Shown: positions 33,789-43,717 of the stretch, piece by piece
How the letters are laid out: each line of letters starts with the position of its first letter
How positions within the stretch are numbered: the first letter of the stretch is position 1
The notes under the pieces: model-generated
The model's database searches: none
What the model was told of the DNA's origin: nothing
Seen by the model: only the letters and a program-made list of their open reading frames with translations
DNA from: CAZESS01 sp964414415
Lineage (GTDB): Archaea; Thermoplasmatota; E2; UBA202; DSCA01
Direction of reading: 5' to 3'
DNA length: 64,000 nt
Assembly (NCBI GenBank): GCA_964414415.1
Contig: CAYPWJ010000001.1
Location: forward strand, 124,001-188,000
Program-made: the position numbers and the translations under genes

Positions 33789-33944
33789 ATGGAGGTCGAC
33801 AGCGGTCCAGACGACTATTTCGGAAACCCAGCACGGATAACAGAATACAAAATACTGCTGTACGTCGGCATCGCGATGCTGGCAGCCGGAGGGCCATTTC
33901 TCTTCCTTGCGGGAAAACGGTATGGTGGCCGGCGTCGTTCTTGA
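33789..33944 (+). CDS. Small single-pass membrane protein
   Basis: 51 residues: a polar N-terminus (MEVDSGPDDYFGNPARITEY), one hydrophobic helix (ILLYVGIAMLAAGGPFLFLA) and a basic C-terminal tail (GKRYGGRRRS) as expected for a membrane stop. A TATA-like TATTTATT (33747-33754) lies about 38 bp upstream, leaving a short leader. It overlaps the next small membrane protein gene by 23 bp. Function unknown. Confidence 0.55.
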   Translation: MEVDSGPDDYFGNPARITEYKILLYVGIAMLAAGGPFLFLAGKRYGGRRRS

Positions 33945-34245
33945 ATTCATCGGGTTTATGTGCGCTGTAAGCGGATGGGTGGACCTGCGAGAGGAAAAGA
34001 AAAAACAAGGGGTAAAACGAACATCTACGCCCGCTGGAGCAATGGCTTTGATTGCAGGGCTAGTAAGTGTGTTCCTTTCTCGCCTTCCATACGTCAGTCT
34101 AATGCTGGGCGCGGCAGCGATACTGATTGCTGTCAGAGCCGTCCGGCAGAGAGACAACGAATACGGCCCCGTGAGCGGCATATGCGGCGTCATGGGCATA
34201 GCCGCCACTCTGTACGTGATGGTTTTGTTTTCTCCGTTTGCCTGA
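33922..34245 (+). CDS. Small membrane protein of unknown function
   Basis: 107 residues with three hydrophobic segments (VVLEFIGFMCAVSGWV; AMALIAGLVSVFLS through YVSLMLGAAAILIAVRAV; ICGVMGIAATLYVMVLF) and a basic loop between the first two. ATG 33922 lies inside the previous small membrane gene; base composition is less GC-rich than surrounding genes. The pair may act together. Family not recognised. Confidence 0.55.
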   Translation: MVAGVVLEFIGFMCAVSGWVDLREEKKKQGVKRTSTPAGAMALIAGLVSVFLSRLPYVSLMLGAAAILIAVRAVRQRDNEYGPVSGICGVMGIAATLYVMVLFSPFA

Positions 34246-34298
34246 AGTTTGCGGATGGGCGAACAAAAGTTATAAAGCGCAGTGTCATGCTCATCTGG

Positions 34299-35297
34299 AT
34301 GACAGCCATCGTCCACGACGAGCGTTTCACCCGCCACGACAATCCGTCTCATCCGGAGCGAGCGGAGCGCCTGCTCTCCGTCATGGGATACATCGAGCAG
34401 CTGCCGTTTTACAAGGAACTGGAGCACATCACGCCTGAGGCGATAGATGAAGAGGCGCTGCTTAGGGTTCACTCTGAGGCGATGGTCGCCCGTATCAAGA
34501 GCACGGTCGGCTGGCTCGACCCGGACACGTATCTCTCGGAGGACTCATACGAGGTCGCGCGGCTGGCGGCCGGTGGCGTGATTTCGGCATGTGATGCCGT
34601 GGTCGAGGGAAACGTGGATAACGCCTTTGCCCTGGTTCGTCCGCCGGGACATCATGCCACATCTACGCGTTCGATGGGCTTCTGCCTGTTCAACAATGCC
34701 GCGCTGGCAGCCGACCATCTCACGCGGCAGGAAAAACGGGTGCTCATCTTCGATCACGACGTCCATCACGGCAACGGCATCGCCGACATCTTCTATGACC
34801 GGAGCGATGTGCTCTATGAGTCGATTCACCTCTCTCCGCATTTTCCCGGCTCCGGTGCGGTCGACGAAATCGGCGTCGGCGCTGGTGAGGGATACACGGT
34901 CAATGCGCCGCTGCCCCATCGCGTCGGCGACGAAGGCGTCCGCGCCGTCATGCGGGAGGTCATGCTGCCGGTGGCGGAGCAGTTCGACCCGGACTTCGTC
35001 ATCGTCTGCGCGGGCTTCGACTCGCACCACACGGACGCGCTCGGCGGCCTGTTTCTCACCATCGATTTTTACGGTGAGCTCCTCCAGCAGCTGATGGACC
35101 TGCAGCCCCGGCTTGTCTGCACGTTGGAGGGCGGGTACAAGCTCGACGTGTTGAAGAAGGGCGTCGCGATCGAGCTTGGTGTGCTGCACGGTACGCCGCT
35201 GACCTGTGACGACGAGGCTGAGGACGGCCGTGACCCGGACCCGGTCATCGACGACATGCGGCGTGTGCTGCAGCCTTACTGGGATGTCTCGTCCTGA
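34299..35297 (+). CDS. Histone deacetylase-family (acetoin utilization/APAH-like) protein
   Basis: 332 residues. RPPGHHATSTRSMGFCLFNN near residue 118 contains the catalytic His-His pair, FDHDVHHGNGIADIFYD near residue 151 the zinc ligands DxH, and VCAGFDSHHTDALGG near residue 235 the third ligand; LEGGYKLD closes the family pattern. Archaeal members deacetylate acetyl-lysine or acetylpolyamines; which applies is unknown. ATG 34299 is preferred over 34287 because GTTATAAAG (34269-34277) is centred 26 bp upstream. Its end overlaps the convergent queF-like gene by 22 bp. Confidence 0.9.
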   Translation: MTAIVHDERFTRHDNPSHPERAERLLSVMGYIEQLPFYKELEHITPEAIDEEALLRVHSEAMVARIKSTVGWLDPDTYLSEDSYEVARLAAGGVISACDAVVEGNVDNAFALVRPPGHHATSTRSMGFCLFNNAALAADHLTRQEKRVLIFDHDVHHGNGIADIFYDRSDVLYESIHLSPHFPGSGAVDEIGVGAGEGYTVNAPLPHRVGDEGVRAVMREVMLPVAEQFDPDFVIVCAGFDSHHTDALGGLFLTIDFYGELLQQLMDLQPRLVCTLEGGYKLDVLKKGVAIELGVLHGTPLTCDDEAEDGRDPDPVIDDMRRVLQPYWDVSS

Positions 35298-35662
35298 GAG
35301 CTGCAGCGGACCGTGGTTTTGACGCCGCCGCGGACGTTGAACGTGCCGATGACCTCGAGCGAGTGTGGCTGCACCGTTTCCATCAGGTCATGGTAGATAG
35401 CGTTGGTCGCCTCCTCATGCGTCATGTACCGGTCGCGGTAGGAGTTGAGGTAGAGCTTCAGGGACTTCAGCTCCACGATCCAGCGGTCGGGCACATAGGT
35501 GATATGGATGGTAGCGAAGTCGGGATAGCCGGAGCGGGGACACAGGCAGGTGAACTCAGGGAACTCGAGTGACACGGTGTAGTCTTCATCCGGCGAGGGG
35601 TTCTCCCAGACCTCGAGCTCCGCCTCGGCGATGGCTTTTTCTCCGTACTTCTCGCTGCTCAT
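35276..35662 (-). CDS. QueF-type enzyme (archaeosine amidinotransferase QueF-L or preQ0 reductase)
   Basis: 128 residues of the T-fold QueF family. The catalytic Cys lies in FTCLCPRSGYPDFATIHITY near residue 38, the family motif is VELKSLKLYLNSYR near residue 63, and VIGTFNVRGGVKTTV closes the fold. In archaea the short QueF-like proteins convert preQ0-tRNA into archaeosine (G+15), whereas bacterial QueF reduces free preQ0; this gene's length and context favour the archaeosine role but motif alone does not settle it. ATG 35662 is chosen from a minus-strand TATATAAC (35685-35692) centred about 26 bp upstream. Confidence 0.75.
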   Translation of the reverse strand: MSSEKYGEKAIAEAELEVWENPSPDEDYTVSLEFPEFTCLCPRSGYPDFATIHITYVPDRWIVELKSLKLYLNSYRDRYMTHEEATNAIYHDLMETVQPHSLEVIGTFNVRGGVKTTVRCSSQDETSQ

Positions 35663-35683
35663 CGGCTGTGAAAGCAGCATCGC

Positions 35684-35717
35684 TATATAACCTTCCCGCG
35701 TCCATCATTTTTTATAG
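35684..35717. promoter_or_regulatory. Divergent promoters between queF-like and DUF2085 genes
   Basis: Minus strand: GGTTATATAGC (35683-35693) for the QueF-type gene. Plus strand: TTTTTTATAGC (35708-35718) centred about 25 bp before GTG 35737. Both give leaderless spacing. Confidence 0.5.
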
Positions 35718-35736
35718 CGACGTGTGTTGAAGCAAC

Positions 35737-36294
35737 GTGCATGTCAACCGTCTGATGCTGCCGTTTCTGTTCGTCGGCGTGCTCGCTACAGCGGCTATCT
35801 TCACGGCACCGTTTGCCCTGCAGCGCGGCACCGTAACGGGGTTTGAAGGCCGCGCCTGGCACATCGACCACCGGGAGGCCTGGGAGAAGCTGCCGCTGCT
35901 GCCGCGCCTTGTATATTACGGCGGCGACGTGGTCTGTCATCAACGACATCAGCGTTCATACATGCTGCACGGCAACCAGATGCCGGTCTGTGCACGTGAC
36001 GTCGGCCTGCTCGTCGGCATGACCGGCGGCTTCGCCCTCGCCTTGGCTGCAACGCCGGCTGCCACCATTCAGGGCACGTTTCGTGCGATGCTGCCGTTTG
36101 TGCAGGGAAAACTCGCGATGGCGGGTGTACTGGCCGGGCTGCTTATCCCGCTGCCGCTGGACGGCTTCCTCCAGCTGCTGACCGCCTACGAGAGCGTCAA
36201 TCCGCTGCGCACCACCACGGGGGTGCTCTTCGGCTTCGGCGTGGCGCTGCTCGCGTCGCTGTTTCTGCTGGCTGACCCAAGGCGTTACCGATAA
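35737..36294 (+). CDS. DUF2085-family membrane protein
   Basis: 185 residues. One N-terminal helix (LMLPFLFVGVLATAAIFTA), then a conserved Cys/His motif VVCHQRHQRSYMLHGNQMPV with CARDVGLLVG near residue 66-92, then three further helices. The C-H-Q-x-x-x-R-S...G-x-QMPVCAR-x-x-G pattern defines DUF2085, a probable metal- or thiol-containing membrane protein of unknown role. GTG 35737 is the start implied by the promoter; ATG 35741 is out of frame. Confidence 0.78.
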   Translation: MHVNRLMLPFLFVGVLATAAIFTAPFALQRGTVTGFEGRAWHIDHREAWEKLPLLPRLVYYGGDVVCHQRHQRSYMLHGNQMPVCARDVGLLVGMTGGFALALAATPAATIQGTFRAMLPFVQGKLAMAGVLAGLLIPLPLDGFLQLLTAYESVNPLRTTTGVLFGFGVALLASLFLLADPRRYR

Positions 36295-36323
36295 CGATAT
36301 TAACGGCAAGTCTATTTGTAGAT

Positions 36324-37931
36324 ATGCCCAGCGGGAAATTTGTTATCACCACCGGCGGTGTTCTGTCCGGTCTCGGCAAAGGCATCACCATGTCGTCGAT
36401 CGGCTTGCTTTTCAAGATGCAGGGATACGACGTGACGGCGATAAAGATCGACCCGTATCTGAACTGCGACGCCGGCACGATGAACCCGTTTCAGCACGGC
36501 GAGGTGTTCGTGCTCGACGACGGCAGCGAAGTCGACCTCGACCTGGGCAACTATGAGCGCTTCCTGGACGTCAGCCTGTCCAGCGAGAACAACATCACCA
36601 CGGGCCGGGTCTATCGTCGGGTCATCGAAAAAGAGCGACGGGGCGACTATCTCGGCAAGACGGTGCAGATCGTCCCGCACGTCACCGATGAAATCAGGGA
36701 ATGGATCAAGGACGTGGCCCGGGAAAGCGACGTTGACCTCTGCCTCGTCGAGATCGGCGGCACCGTCGGCGACATCGAGTCCATGCCCTTCCTGGAGGCA
36801 GTGCGGCAGCTCCACCAGGAGCGGCCTGACGACGTCGTCTTCCTGCATACCACGCTTGTACCGGTGCTCAACGTTGTCGGTGAACAAAAAACCAAGCCGA
36901 CGCAGCATTCCGTCAAGGAGCTCCGGGCCATCGGTATCGACCCCGACATCATCATCGGCCGGTCGGAGGAGCCACTCGAAGAGAAAACCCGGGAAAAGAT
37001 ATCGCTGTTCTGCGACGTCCCCGTCGAGGGCGTCATCTCGGCGCCGGACGCTGAATGCATCTACAAGGTGCCGCTCATGCTTGACGACCAGGAACTCACC
37101 GACTTTCTGCTGCAGCGCTTCGATATGAAGCGACGCGACGGTCTTGACCGGTGGAAGCGCTTCGTGGAGCGGGTGACGCATGCCGACCACGAGGTCACCA
37201 TCGGCATCGTCGGCAAGTACACGTCGTTGAGTGACTCCTACATCAGCATAGAGGAGGCCTTCAGCCATGCGGGGGCGCCGCTCGACACCGAGGTGTGCAT
37301 CGAATGGATCGACGCTGAGGAACTCCAGGATGGCGAGGTGTCGCTCGACCACCTGCACGGCATCCTCGTCCCCGGTGGATTCGGGATGCGCGGTGCAGAC
37401 GGCAAAATCGAGTCTATCCGTTATGCACGGGAGAACGACATTCCGTATCTGGGCATCTGCTTCGGCTTCCAGCTGGCAGTCGTCGAATACGGCCGGCATG
37501 TCCTCGGCCTGGACTGCAACAGCATCGAGATCGACCCTGACACGGAGCATCCAATCATCACTATCCTGCCGGAGCAGCACGATGTCGAAAACATGGGCGG
37601 AACGATGCGGCTCGGGGCCCAGCCAATCGAGATAACGGAAGACACGCTTGCTCATCGCCTGTACGGCTCGACCGAGATAACGGAGCGTCATCGCCACCGC
37701 TACGAGGTCAACCCCGACGACATCGAGGACCTCGAGGCTGCAGGCCTACGCTTTTCAGGTGTCTCGCCCAGCCGACGGCGGATGGAGATCGCTGAGCTGC
37801 CCGACCACCGCTTTTTTATCGCCTCTCAGTTCCATCCCGAGTTCACCTCCCGCCCGCTTGCTCCTTCTCCGTTGTTTTATGGCTTCGTGCAGGCGGCCCT
37901 GGCGTACAAGCAGGCTGACGAAGATGCATAA
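36324..37931 (+). CDS. pyrG: CTP synthase
   Basis: 535 residues, full length. The synthetase domain has TGGVLSGLGKGITMSSIG at the start and IKIDPYLNCDAGTMNPFQHG near residue 39. The glutaminase domain has LGICFGFQLAVVEY near residue 376 with the nucleophilic Cys and QFHPEFTSRP near residue 505 with the catalytic His-Glu. It converts UTP, ATP and glutamine to CTP. An 8-bp overlap couples it to the following unknown gene. Confidence 0.97.
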   Translation: MPSGKFVITTGGVLSGLGKGITMSSIGLLFKMQGYDVTAIKIDPYLNCDAGTMNPFQHGEVFVLDDGSEVDLDLGNYERFLDVSLSSENNITTGRVYRRVIEKERRGDYLGKTVQIVPHVTDEIREWIKDVARESDVDLCLVEIGGTVGDIESMPFLEAVRQLHQERPDDVVFLHTTLVPVLNVVGEQKTKPTQHSVKELRAIGIDPDIIIGRSEEPLEEKTREKISLFCDVPVEGVISAPDAECIYKVPLMLDDQELTDFLLQRFDMKRRDGLDRWKRFVERVTHADHEVTIGIVGKYTSLSDSYISIEEAFSHAGAPLDTEVCIEWIDAEELQDGEVSLDHLHGILVPGGFGMRGADGKIESIRYARENDIPYLGICFGFQLAVVEYGRHVLGLDCNSIEIDPDTEHPIITILPEQHDVENMGGTMRLGAQPIEITEDTLAHRLYGSTEITERHRHRYEVNPDDIEDLEAAGLRFSGVSPSRRRMEIAELPDHRFFIASQFHPEFTSRPLAPSPLFYGFVQAALAYKQADEDA

Positions 37932-38736
37932 CGACGCGGTGGAGAGCGGCCCGGGGCAGGATGATTTGTATTCCGTCTACTGCGACCTGTATGGGACTGT
38001 GCGGGACTGGCTCGCCGACGGCGCAGCTCTGCATCTCGACGACCTAATGGCGAGCATCACCGCCATGGAGCGGCTGGACGACCTGCTGGACATGGAGCTC
38101 ATCGAGCGACATGGACCGCTCGTTGCGGCGGAGCCAACCGTCCGGTCCGTCATCGACAGGGCACGAGACACGCTCCAGAAGCGCCTTACACGGCGGCACC
38201 TGAACGAGGCAACGCTCCGCCGTCTTGGGGGTGACCTCCGCGGGGCGATGACCGACATGCAGAAAGCCGTTGGCGGGCTTGAATCCCGCGCATCAGACAT
38301 CGACGACCTCAAGCATCGCATCGCCGTGCGGAAGCAGATACACGCCGTTACGGACCTCCAAAAACGCATTCGGCGGTTCGCCGACACGCTGTCCATGCTC
38401 CATGACCTCCGCTGGGAGAGCACGTTCTCAACCACCCGCGTCGAGATAACGCCGAAGCAAGACGTGGTCTACCGGCCGATACAGAGCGCCATCCTCCAGC
38501 TGGCGATACCGGAGGCAGCGTCGGTGGAATCCCGGGTGGAGAACGAGAGCATCGTTGCCGTCATCGAGGGAACGATGCAGCTGTCGGTGGCCGGTCATCC
38601 CGGCGTTCCCGACACCGAGCTTTCGAAAGTCGTCGTTGACAAGATGGAGGGCTTGACCATCCTGGGGCGTGAGGGAGAGATACACATCACGAAAAATGGA
38701 ACGACGCCGGACGTGCAGGTACGGAACGTGGGGTAG
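37924..38736 (+). CDS. Coiled-coil protein of unknown function
   Basis: 270 residues. The first 170 are helical with heptad-like stretches (LMASITAMERLDDLLDMELI, RHLNEATLRRLGGDLRGAMT, DIDDLKHRIAVRKQIHAVTD), and the last 100 are beta-rich (RVEITPKQDVVYRPIQSAIL, ESIVAVIEGTMQLSVAGHPG). No family recognised. It starts within the last codons of pyrG, so it is cotranscribed and translationally coupled, but no functional link is evident. Confidence 0.65.
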   Translation: MHNDAVESGPGQDDLYSVYCDLYGTVRDWLADGAALHLDDLMASITAMERLDDLLDMELIERHGPLVAAEPTVRSVIDRARDTLQKRLTRRHLNEATLRRLGGDLRGAMTDMQKAVGGLESRASDIDDLKHRIAVRKQIHAVTDLQKRIRRFADTLSMLHDLRWESTFSTTRVEITPKQDVVYRPIQSAILQLAIPEAASVESRVENESIVAVIEGTMQLSVAGHPGVPDTELSKVVVDKMEGLTILGREGEIHITKNGTTPDVQVRNVG

Positions 38737-38743
38737 CCGCGTC

Positions 38744-38842
38744 TCACGAGGCGAATATGACGGTGAACGTGGAGAGCACCATGAAGAGCATCACCAGCAC
38801 GGCGACGACCTTCCACAGGAGTTTCTTGTATTTCTCCTTCAC
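38744..38842 (-). CDS. Single-pass membrane microprotein behind valS
   Basis: 32 residues from a GTG start 1 bp after the valS stop: a basic head KEKYKKLLWK followed by one hydrophobic helix (VVAVLVMLFMVLSTFTVIFA) and a final Ser. GAGGGAT inside the end of valS stands at binding-site distance. The basic-inside, hydrophobic-helix layout and the tight spacing support a translated gene. Function unknown. Confidence 0.6.
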   Translation of the reverse strand: MKEKYKKLLWKVVAVLVMLFMVLSTFTVIFAS

Positions 38843-38843
38843 G

Positions 38844-41558
38844 CTATCCCTCGATGGAAATAACGATGTCGTCCATGCTTATTAAATCTGCTGTTTTGCC
38901 CTGTATCTGATGCTCCATCTCAAACGAGACGTAATCCCCCGGAACGGTCATCATTTCACCTGCCTCTGGCACATCCGGCAGCGTGATGCCACCTTGTTCG
39001 TTCCACTCCCGGTAGAGCTCATCAAGGTCACGTTCCTGCAGCTTTTCCACGATACGGTCGGTTGCATCGCCAAACGCCGGCCCAATCTCTGCATAGTCAG
39101 GGGTGACCGCGACGGGGACCTCCTCGATCTCCGGCATCCCTGCCACGATGGAGAGCTCGGCAACGTTCAACGTCTGCCGGATAATGTCGGCGCTCCCCTG
39201 CATCTTTTCAGCTGCATCTCGGCTGCCGCCGTAGAGGGTTACAGTCCGGTCGAGCGGCGCGTTCAGCGCGATGCCTCGGCTGCTCTTCCAGTCACGCAGC
39301 CGCGAGATGACGTCCTTGACCAGCTCGCCGCGCCGCTCAGCAGCCTCGTCCCGCAGGACGGGCTCCGGCCAGCTGGACACGTGGATGCTCTCAGCGTTTT
39401 CGATGCACTTGAAATGCCGATGATATATCTCCTCGGTGATGTGTGGCAGGAACGGCGCCAGCAGCTTCGTGACCCCCAGCGCGACTTCGGAGAGGACATG
39501 CAGTGCATCGCCATCGTTTTCGTCGTAGATGCGGTGCTTCACCATCTCGATGTAGTGGTCGGCGAACTCATGCCAGAGGAACTGCTCCGCCGTCCGGATT
39601 GCATCGGCATGGTCGAACTCCTCCATGTAGGCGGTGCATTCCTCGACGATGCGGCTGTACCGGGAGAGCATCCACCGGTCGACGTCGCTGAGCGACGACG
39701 GGTCACGTTCAACCAGCTCATCTCCCTCCATGGCTTCAAGCGCGCTGCCGACGAACCGGGTGACGCTCCACAGCTTCTTCATCAGCCGCTTGCCCCGCAC
39801 GAGGTCCTTCGGCCGGAAGGGATGATCCTCGCCGAGGGTGCATTTCGCCGCATAGTAACGCAGCGGGTCGGCGCCGTCCTCCTCCAGAATCTCAAGGGGG
39901 TCGATGACGTTGCCGAGGCTGGTGTGCATCGGTCGTCCGTCCGGCGACAGGATGAATCCACCCATCATTATCTCGTCGAACGGCCGCTCGTCGGTTATCA
40001 GCAGACAGCGCAGCAGCGTGTAGAACGCCCAGGTGCGGATGATGTCGTGTGCCTGCGGCCGCAGCGACATCGGATACATCGTGCCGTGCAGCTCGTCGTC
40101 CCGCATCCAGAACGTGTTGTACAGCGGACTGATGGACGAATCCATCCAGGTGTCGAAGACATCCTCGCAGCCATGCAGCGCTCCGCCACACTTGGGACAT
40201 GTATCGACGGGCGGATCGTCGATGGTCGGGTCGACGTAGCACTGCTCCCTCGTCGCGACGACGACTTCGCCGCAGTCCTCGCACTCCCAGAGTGGGATAG
40301 GCGTCGCAAAATAACGCTGCCGGGAGATGACCCAGTCCCACTGCAGCGACTCAACCCAGTCCTCCAGGCGTCGCTTCATGTGCTCCGGGTACCAGTCCAT
40401 CTCGTCGGCAGCCTGCAGCACCTCCTCCTTGAAGGGCAACAGCTTGAGGAACCACTGCTCGGCCTGGGTGAACTCCACCGGGGTCTTGCAGCGCCAGCAG
40501 ACGCCCACCCGCTGCTGGGTTGTCTCCTGCTCGAGGAGCATGTCGCTGTCGCGCAGTTCGTCGATGACCACCTGCCTGGCTTCCTCGACCGGCATGCCTT
40601 CATATGGACCGGCGAGTTCGTTCATCCGTCCTTCTTCGTCGATGCAGATGTCCATCGGCAGGTCATATTTGAACGCCATCTCGAGGTCGTCCTTGTCACC
40701 GATGGTACATATCATGAGGAGGCCACTGCCGAAGGTCGGGTCGACGCTTTCTTCCTCGACGATCGGCACCGATTTGTCGTACAGCGGCACCTCGACATGC
40801 TGGTCGACGAGCCAGGGCGCCCGCTCGTCGTCGGGATGCACGGCAACGAGATGACAGGTAGAAAACATCTCCGGGCGCGTCGTCGCGATCTCGAGGTACT
40901 GGCCGCACTCGTCGCGACCGATCCCCCGGTATTTCTCTATCTGCTCGGGCTGCTCCTCCGCAAAATAGAACTTGACGGTGTTGAGCGTGGTCTCCCGCTC
41001 CGCGCGTTCTATCTCTGCGTCGGCCATCGCCGTCATACAGCGGGGGCACCAGTTGACGGGGAATTCACCCTGGTAGATGTGTCCCTTCTCGTACAGCTCG
41101 AGAAACGATAGCTGGGTGATACGGCGATAGTATTCCGCGTCGGTCTGATAATACACGCTGGGATCCATCGACTCGCCGAGCTTGATGAACTGTCGCTTCA
41201 TGTCCTCGATGTTTTCCTCGGCGAACTCGCGGCACAGCTCGATGAATTCATGCCGGTCGATGTCCTTCCGGGTGATACCCAGCCGTTTTTCGACCCGTTC
41301 CTCTATCGGGATGCCGTTGACGTCGAAACACAGCGGGAAGAAGACGTTGTAGCCCCGCATGCGCTTGTACCTCGCCACGAAATCGATGTGGGTGTAATGG
41401 ACCGCGTGCCCGATGTGCAGGGCGCCTGATGCATACCGCGGCGGGTTGTCGATGGAGTAGACGGTGTCGTCGTCGGGGTCAAACCGGTAGAGCTCCATGT
41501 CCTGCCATCGCTGCTGCCATTTCTCCTCCCAGGCCATCGGGTCGTAGTCGCTGCTCAT
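38844..41558 (-). CDS. valS: Valyl-tRNA synthetase
   Basis: 904 residues, a class I synthetase with the HIGH motif in GALHIGHAVHYTHIDFVARY near residue 46, an editing domain, and TLLRCLLITDERPFDEIMMG leading to the KMSKS-equivalent, which reads GRPMHTSLGNVIDP and so lacks both lysines of the consensus. DIIRTWAFYTLL and the SLRPQAHDII segment favour ValRS over IleRS and LeuRS. Paired Cys motifs (CWRCK, CEDCGE, CPKCG) look like zinc sites. ATG 41558 (MSSDYDPMAWEEKW) is chosen because a minus-strand TATA-like sequence (41581-41590) is centred about 27 bp upstream. Confidence 0.93.
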   Translation of the reverse strand: MSSDYDPMAWEEKWQQRWQDMELYRFDPDDDTVYSIDNPPRYASGALHIGHAVHYTHIDFVARYKRMRGYNVFFPLCFDVNGIPIEERVEKRLGITRKDIDRHEFIELCREFAEENIEDMKRQFIKLGESMDPSVYYQTDAEYYRRITQLSFLELYEKGHIYQGEFPVNWCPRCMTAMADAEIERAERETTLNTVKFYFAEEQPEQIEKYRGIGRDECGQYLEIATTRPEMFSTCHLVAVHPDDERAPWLVDQHVEVPLYDKSVPIVEEESVDPTFGSGLLMICTIGDKDDLEMAFKYDLPMDICIDEEGRMNELAGPYEGMPVEEARQVVIDELRDSDMLLEQETTQQRVGVCWRCKTPVEFTQAEQWFLKLLPFKEEVLQAADEMDWYPEHMKRRLEDWVESLQWDWVISRQRYFATPIPLWECEDCGEVVVATREQCYVDPTIDDPPVDTCPKCGGALHGCEDVFDTWMDSSISPLYNTFWMRDDELHGTMYPMSLRPQAHDIIRTWAFYTLLRCLLITDERPFDEIMMGGFILSPDGRPMHTSLGNVIDPLEILEEDGADPLRYYAAKCTLGEDHPFRPKDLVRGKRLMKKLWSVTRFVGSALEAMEGDELVERDPSSLSDVDRWMLSRYSRIVEECTAYMEEFDHADAIRTAEQFLWHEFADHYIEMVKHRIYDENDGDALHVLSEVALGVTKLLAPFLPHITEEIYHRHFKCIENAESIHVSSWPEPVLRDEAAERRGELVKDVISRLRDWKSSRGIALNAPLDRTVTLYGGSRDAAEKMQGSADIIRQTLNVAELSIVAGMPEIEEVPVAVTPDYAEIGPAFGDATDRIVEKLQERDLDELYREWNEQGGITLPDVPEAGEMMTVPGDYVSFEMEHQIQGKTADLISMDDIVISIEG

Positions 41559-41624
41559 CCTACCACCGGAAAGAAACAATCCTTATAAGTTTGTTGCCCG
41601 CTGGCGCCAGAGATATTGCTCCAA

Positions 41625-42113
41625 TCACGACGTCAGCGCTTCGTTGCGCTGCCAGAGCTCGTCGCCGATGTAGTGCAGGTTTTCGACGGCTTTGCCGCTG
41701 TCCCGTTCGACCATCTCCGCTCCGTTCACCAGTGCGCGGCCGACGGCGATCCCGGTGCCCTCGGGGTTGCGCACCCAGACGAGGTCGCCCTTCTCGATGT
41801 CCTGGTCGACGTCGGTGATGCCCGGTGCCATAACGTCGGCGCCGTTGAGCACGAATTTTATGGCGCCGCGGTCGACCGCGACGTACCGTCTGGTGGGCTC
41901 GTGGCGGTGGATGCCGGGCAGCGTTAGCATGGGCTCGCCGTCGAGGTAAAAGACGTCGAGGCTGCCGTCGATGATGAACATCGGTTCACCGTCGATCTCT
42001 CCCTCCTCCACGATGCTGTCGACCGTGACGTCGCAGCCCAGCATTGCCTTTATGTGCCTGAGCACTTCTGCTGCTTTTCGCTGCCTGACGGGGTGACGGT
42101 TCCTGATGTCCAT
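41625..42113 (-). CDS. PUA-domain RNA-binding protein
   Basis: 162 residues. The C-terminal half is a PUA domain: RRYVAVDRGAIKFVLNGADV near residue 79, then APGITDVDQDIEKGDLVWVR and GIAVGRALVNGAEM. The N-terminal half resembles the pre-PUA domain of archaeal MCT-1/Tma20-like proteins. Related proteins take part in tRNA or ribosome-linked steps. Leaderless: a minus-strand TTTTAAG (42132-42140) is centred about 24 bp upstream. Confidence 0.85.
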   Translation of the reverse strand: MDIRNRHPVRQRKAAEVLRHIKAMLGCDVTVDSIVEEGEIDGEPMFIIDGSLDVFYLDGEPMLTLPGIHRHEPTRRYVAVDRGAIKFVLNGADVMAPGITDVDQDIEKGDLVWVRNPEGTGIAVGRALVNGAEMVERDSGKAVENLHYIGDELWQRNEALTS

Positions 42114-42187
42114 GGGTGGACATGCCGCGGGCGCTTAAAACCGTTGTTGTTCCGCTGCAGCGAAAAACCTGGCGTGTGCAGCTTCCT

Positions 42188-42558
42188 TTACTCCTGGCGT
42201 TTCCGGTAGTCCTCGATTGCCCTGTGCAGCCCGTCGGCAGCCAGGTTGGAGCAGTGCATCTTGACCTTGGGGAGTCCCTCCAGCGCGTCGGCGACGTCTT
42301 CGTTGCTCACCTGCATCGCCTCGTCGAGTGTCATGCCCTTCGCCAGCTCTGTTATCATGCTGCTGGTGGCGATGGCGGCGGCGCAGCCAAATGTCTTGAA
42401 CTTGATGTCCTTCAGTCGGTTGTCTTCCACCTTTATGTGGATGGTCATGACGTCGCCACAGATCGGGTTGCCGACCTTGCCGACGCCGTCGGGATCCTCG
42501 AGTTCCCCCATATTGCGTGGATTGCGGAAGTGTTCCATGACTTTGTCGCTGTACATGC

Positions 42559-42562
<4 letters not shown>
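42188..42562 (-). CDS. iscU: Iron-sulfur cluster scaffold protein IscU
   Basis: 124 residues. The three cluster-assembly cysteines are in NPICGDVMTIHI near residue 35, FGCAAAIATSSM near residue 58 and KMHCSNLAADG near residue 102. HFRNPRNMGELEDPDGVG at the N-terminus is typical. It receives sulfur from IscS and builds Fe-S clusters. ATGA overlap with iscS shows coupling. Confidence 0.96.
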
Positions 42563-43716
<1,154 letters not shown>

Positions 43717-43717
43717 C

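Noticed and set aside
36312..37697. 461-codon minus-strand open frame
   Set aside because: Shadow of pyrG in the opposite strand.
38910..41111. 733-codon plus-strand open frame
   Set aside because: Exactly antisense to valS, which has unmistakable synthetase motifs; the frame has no domain or promoter of its own.
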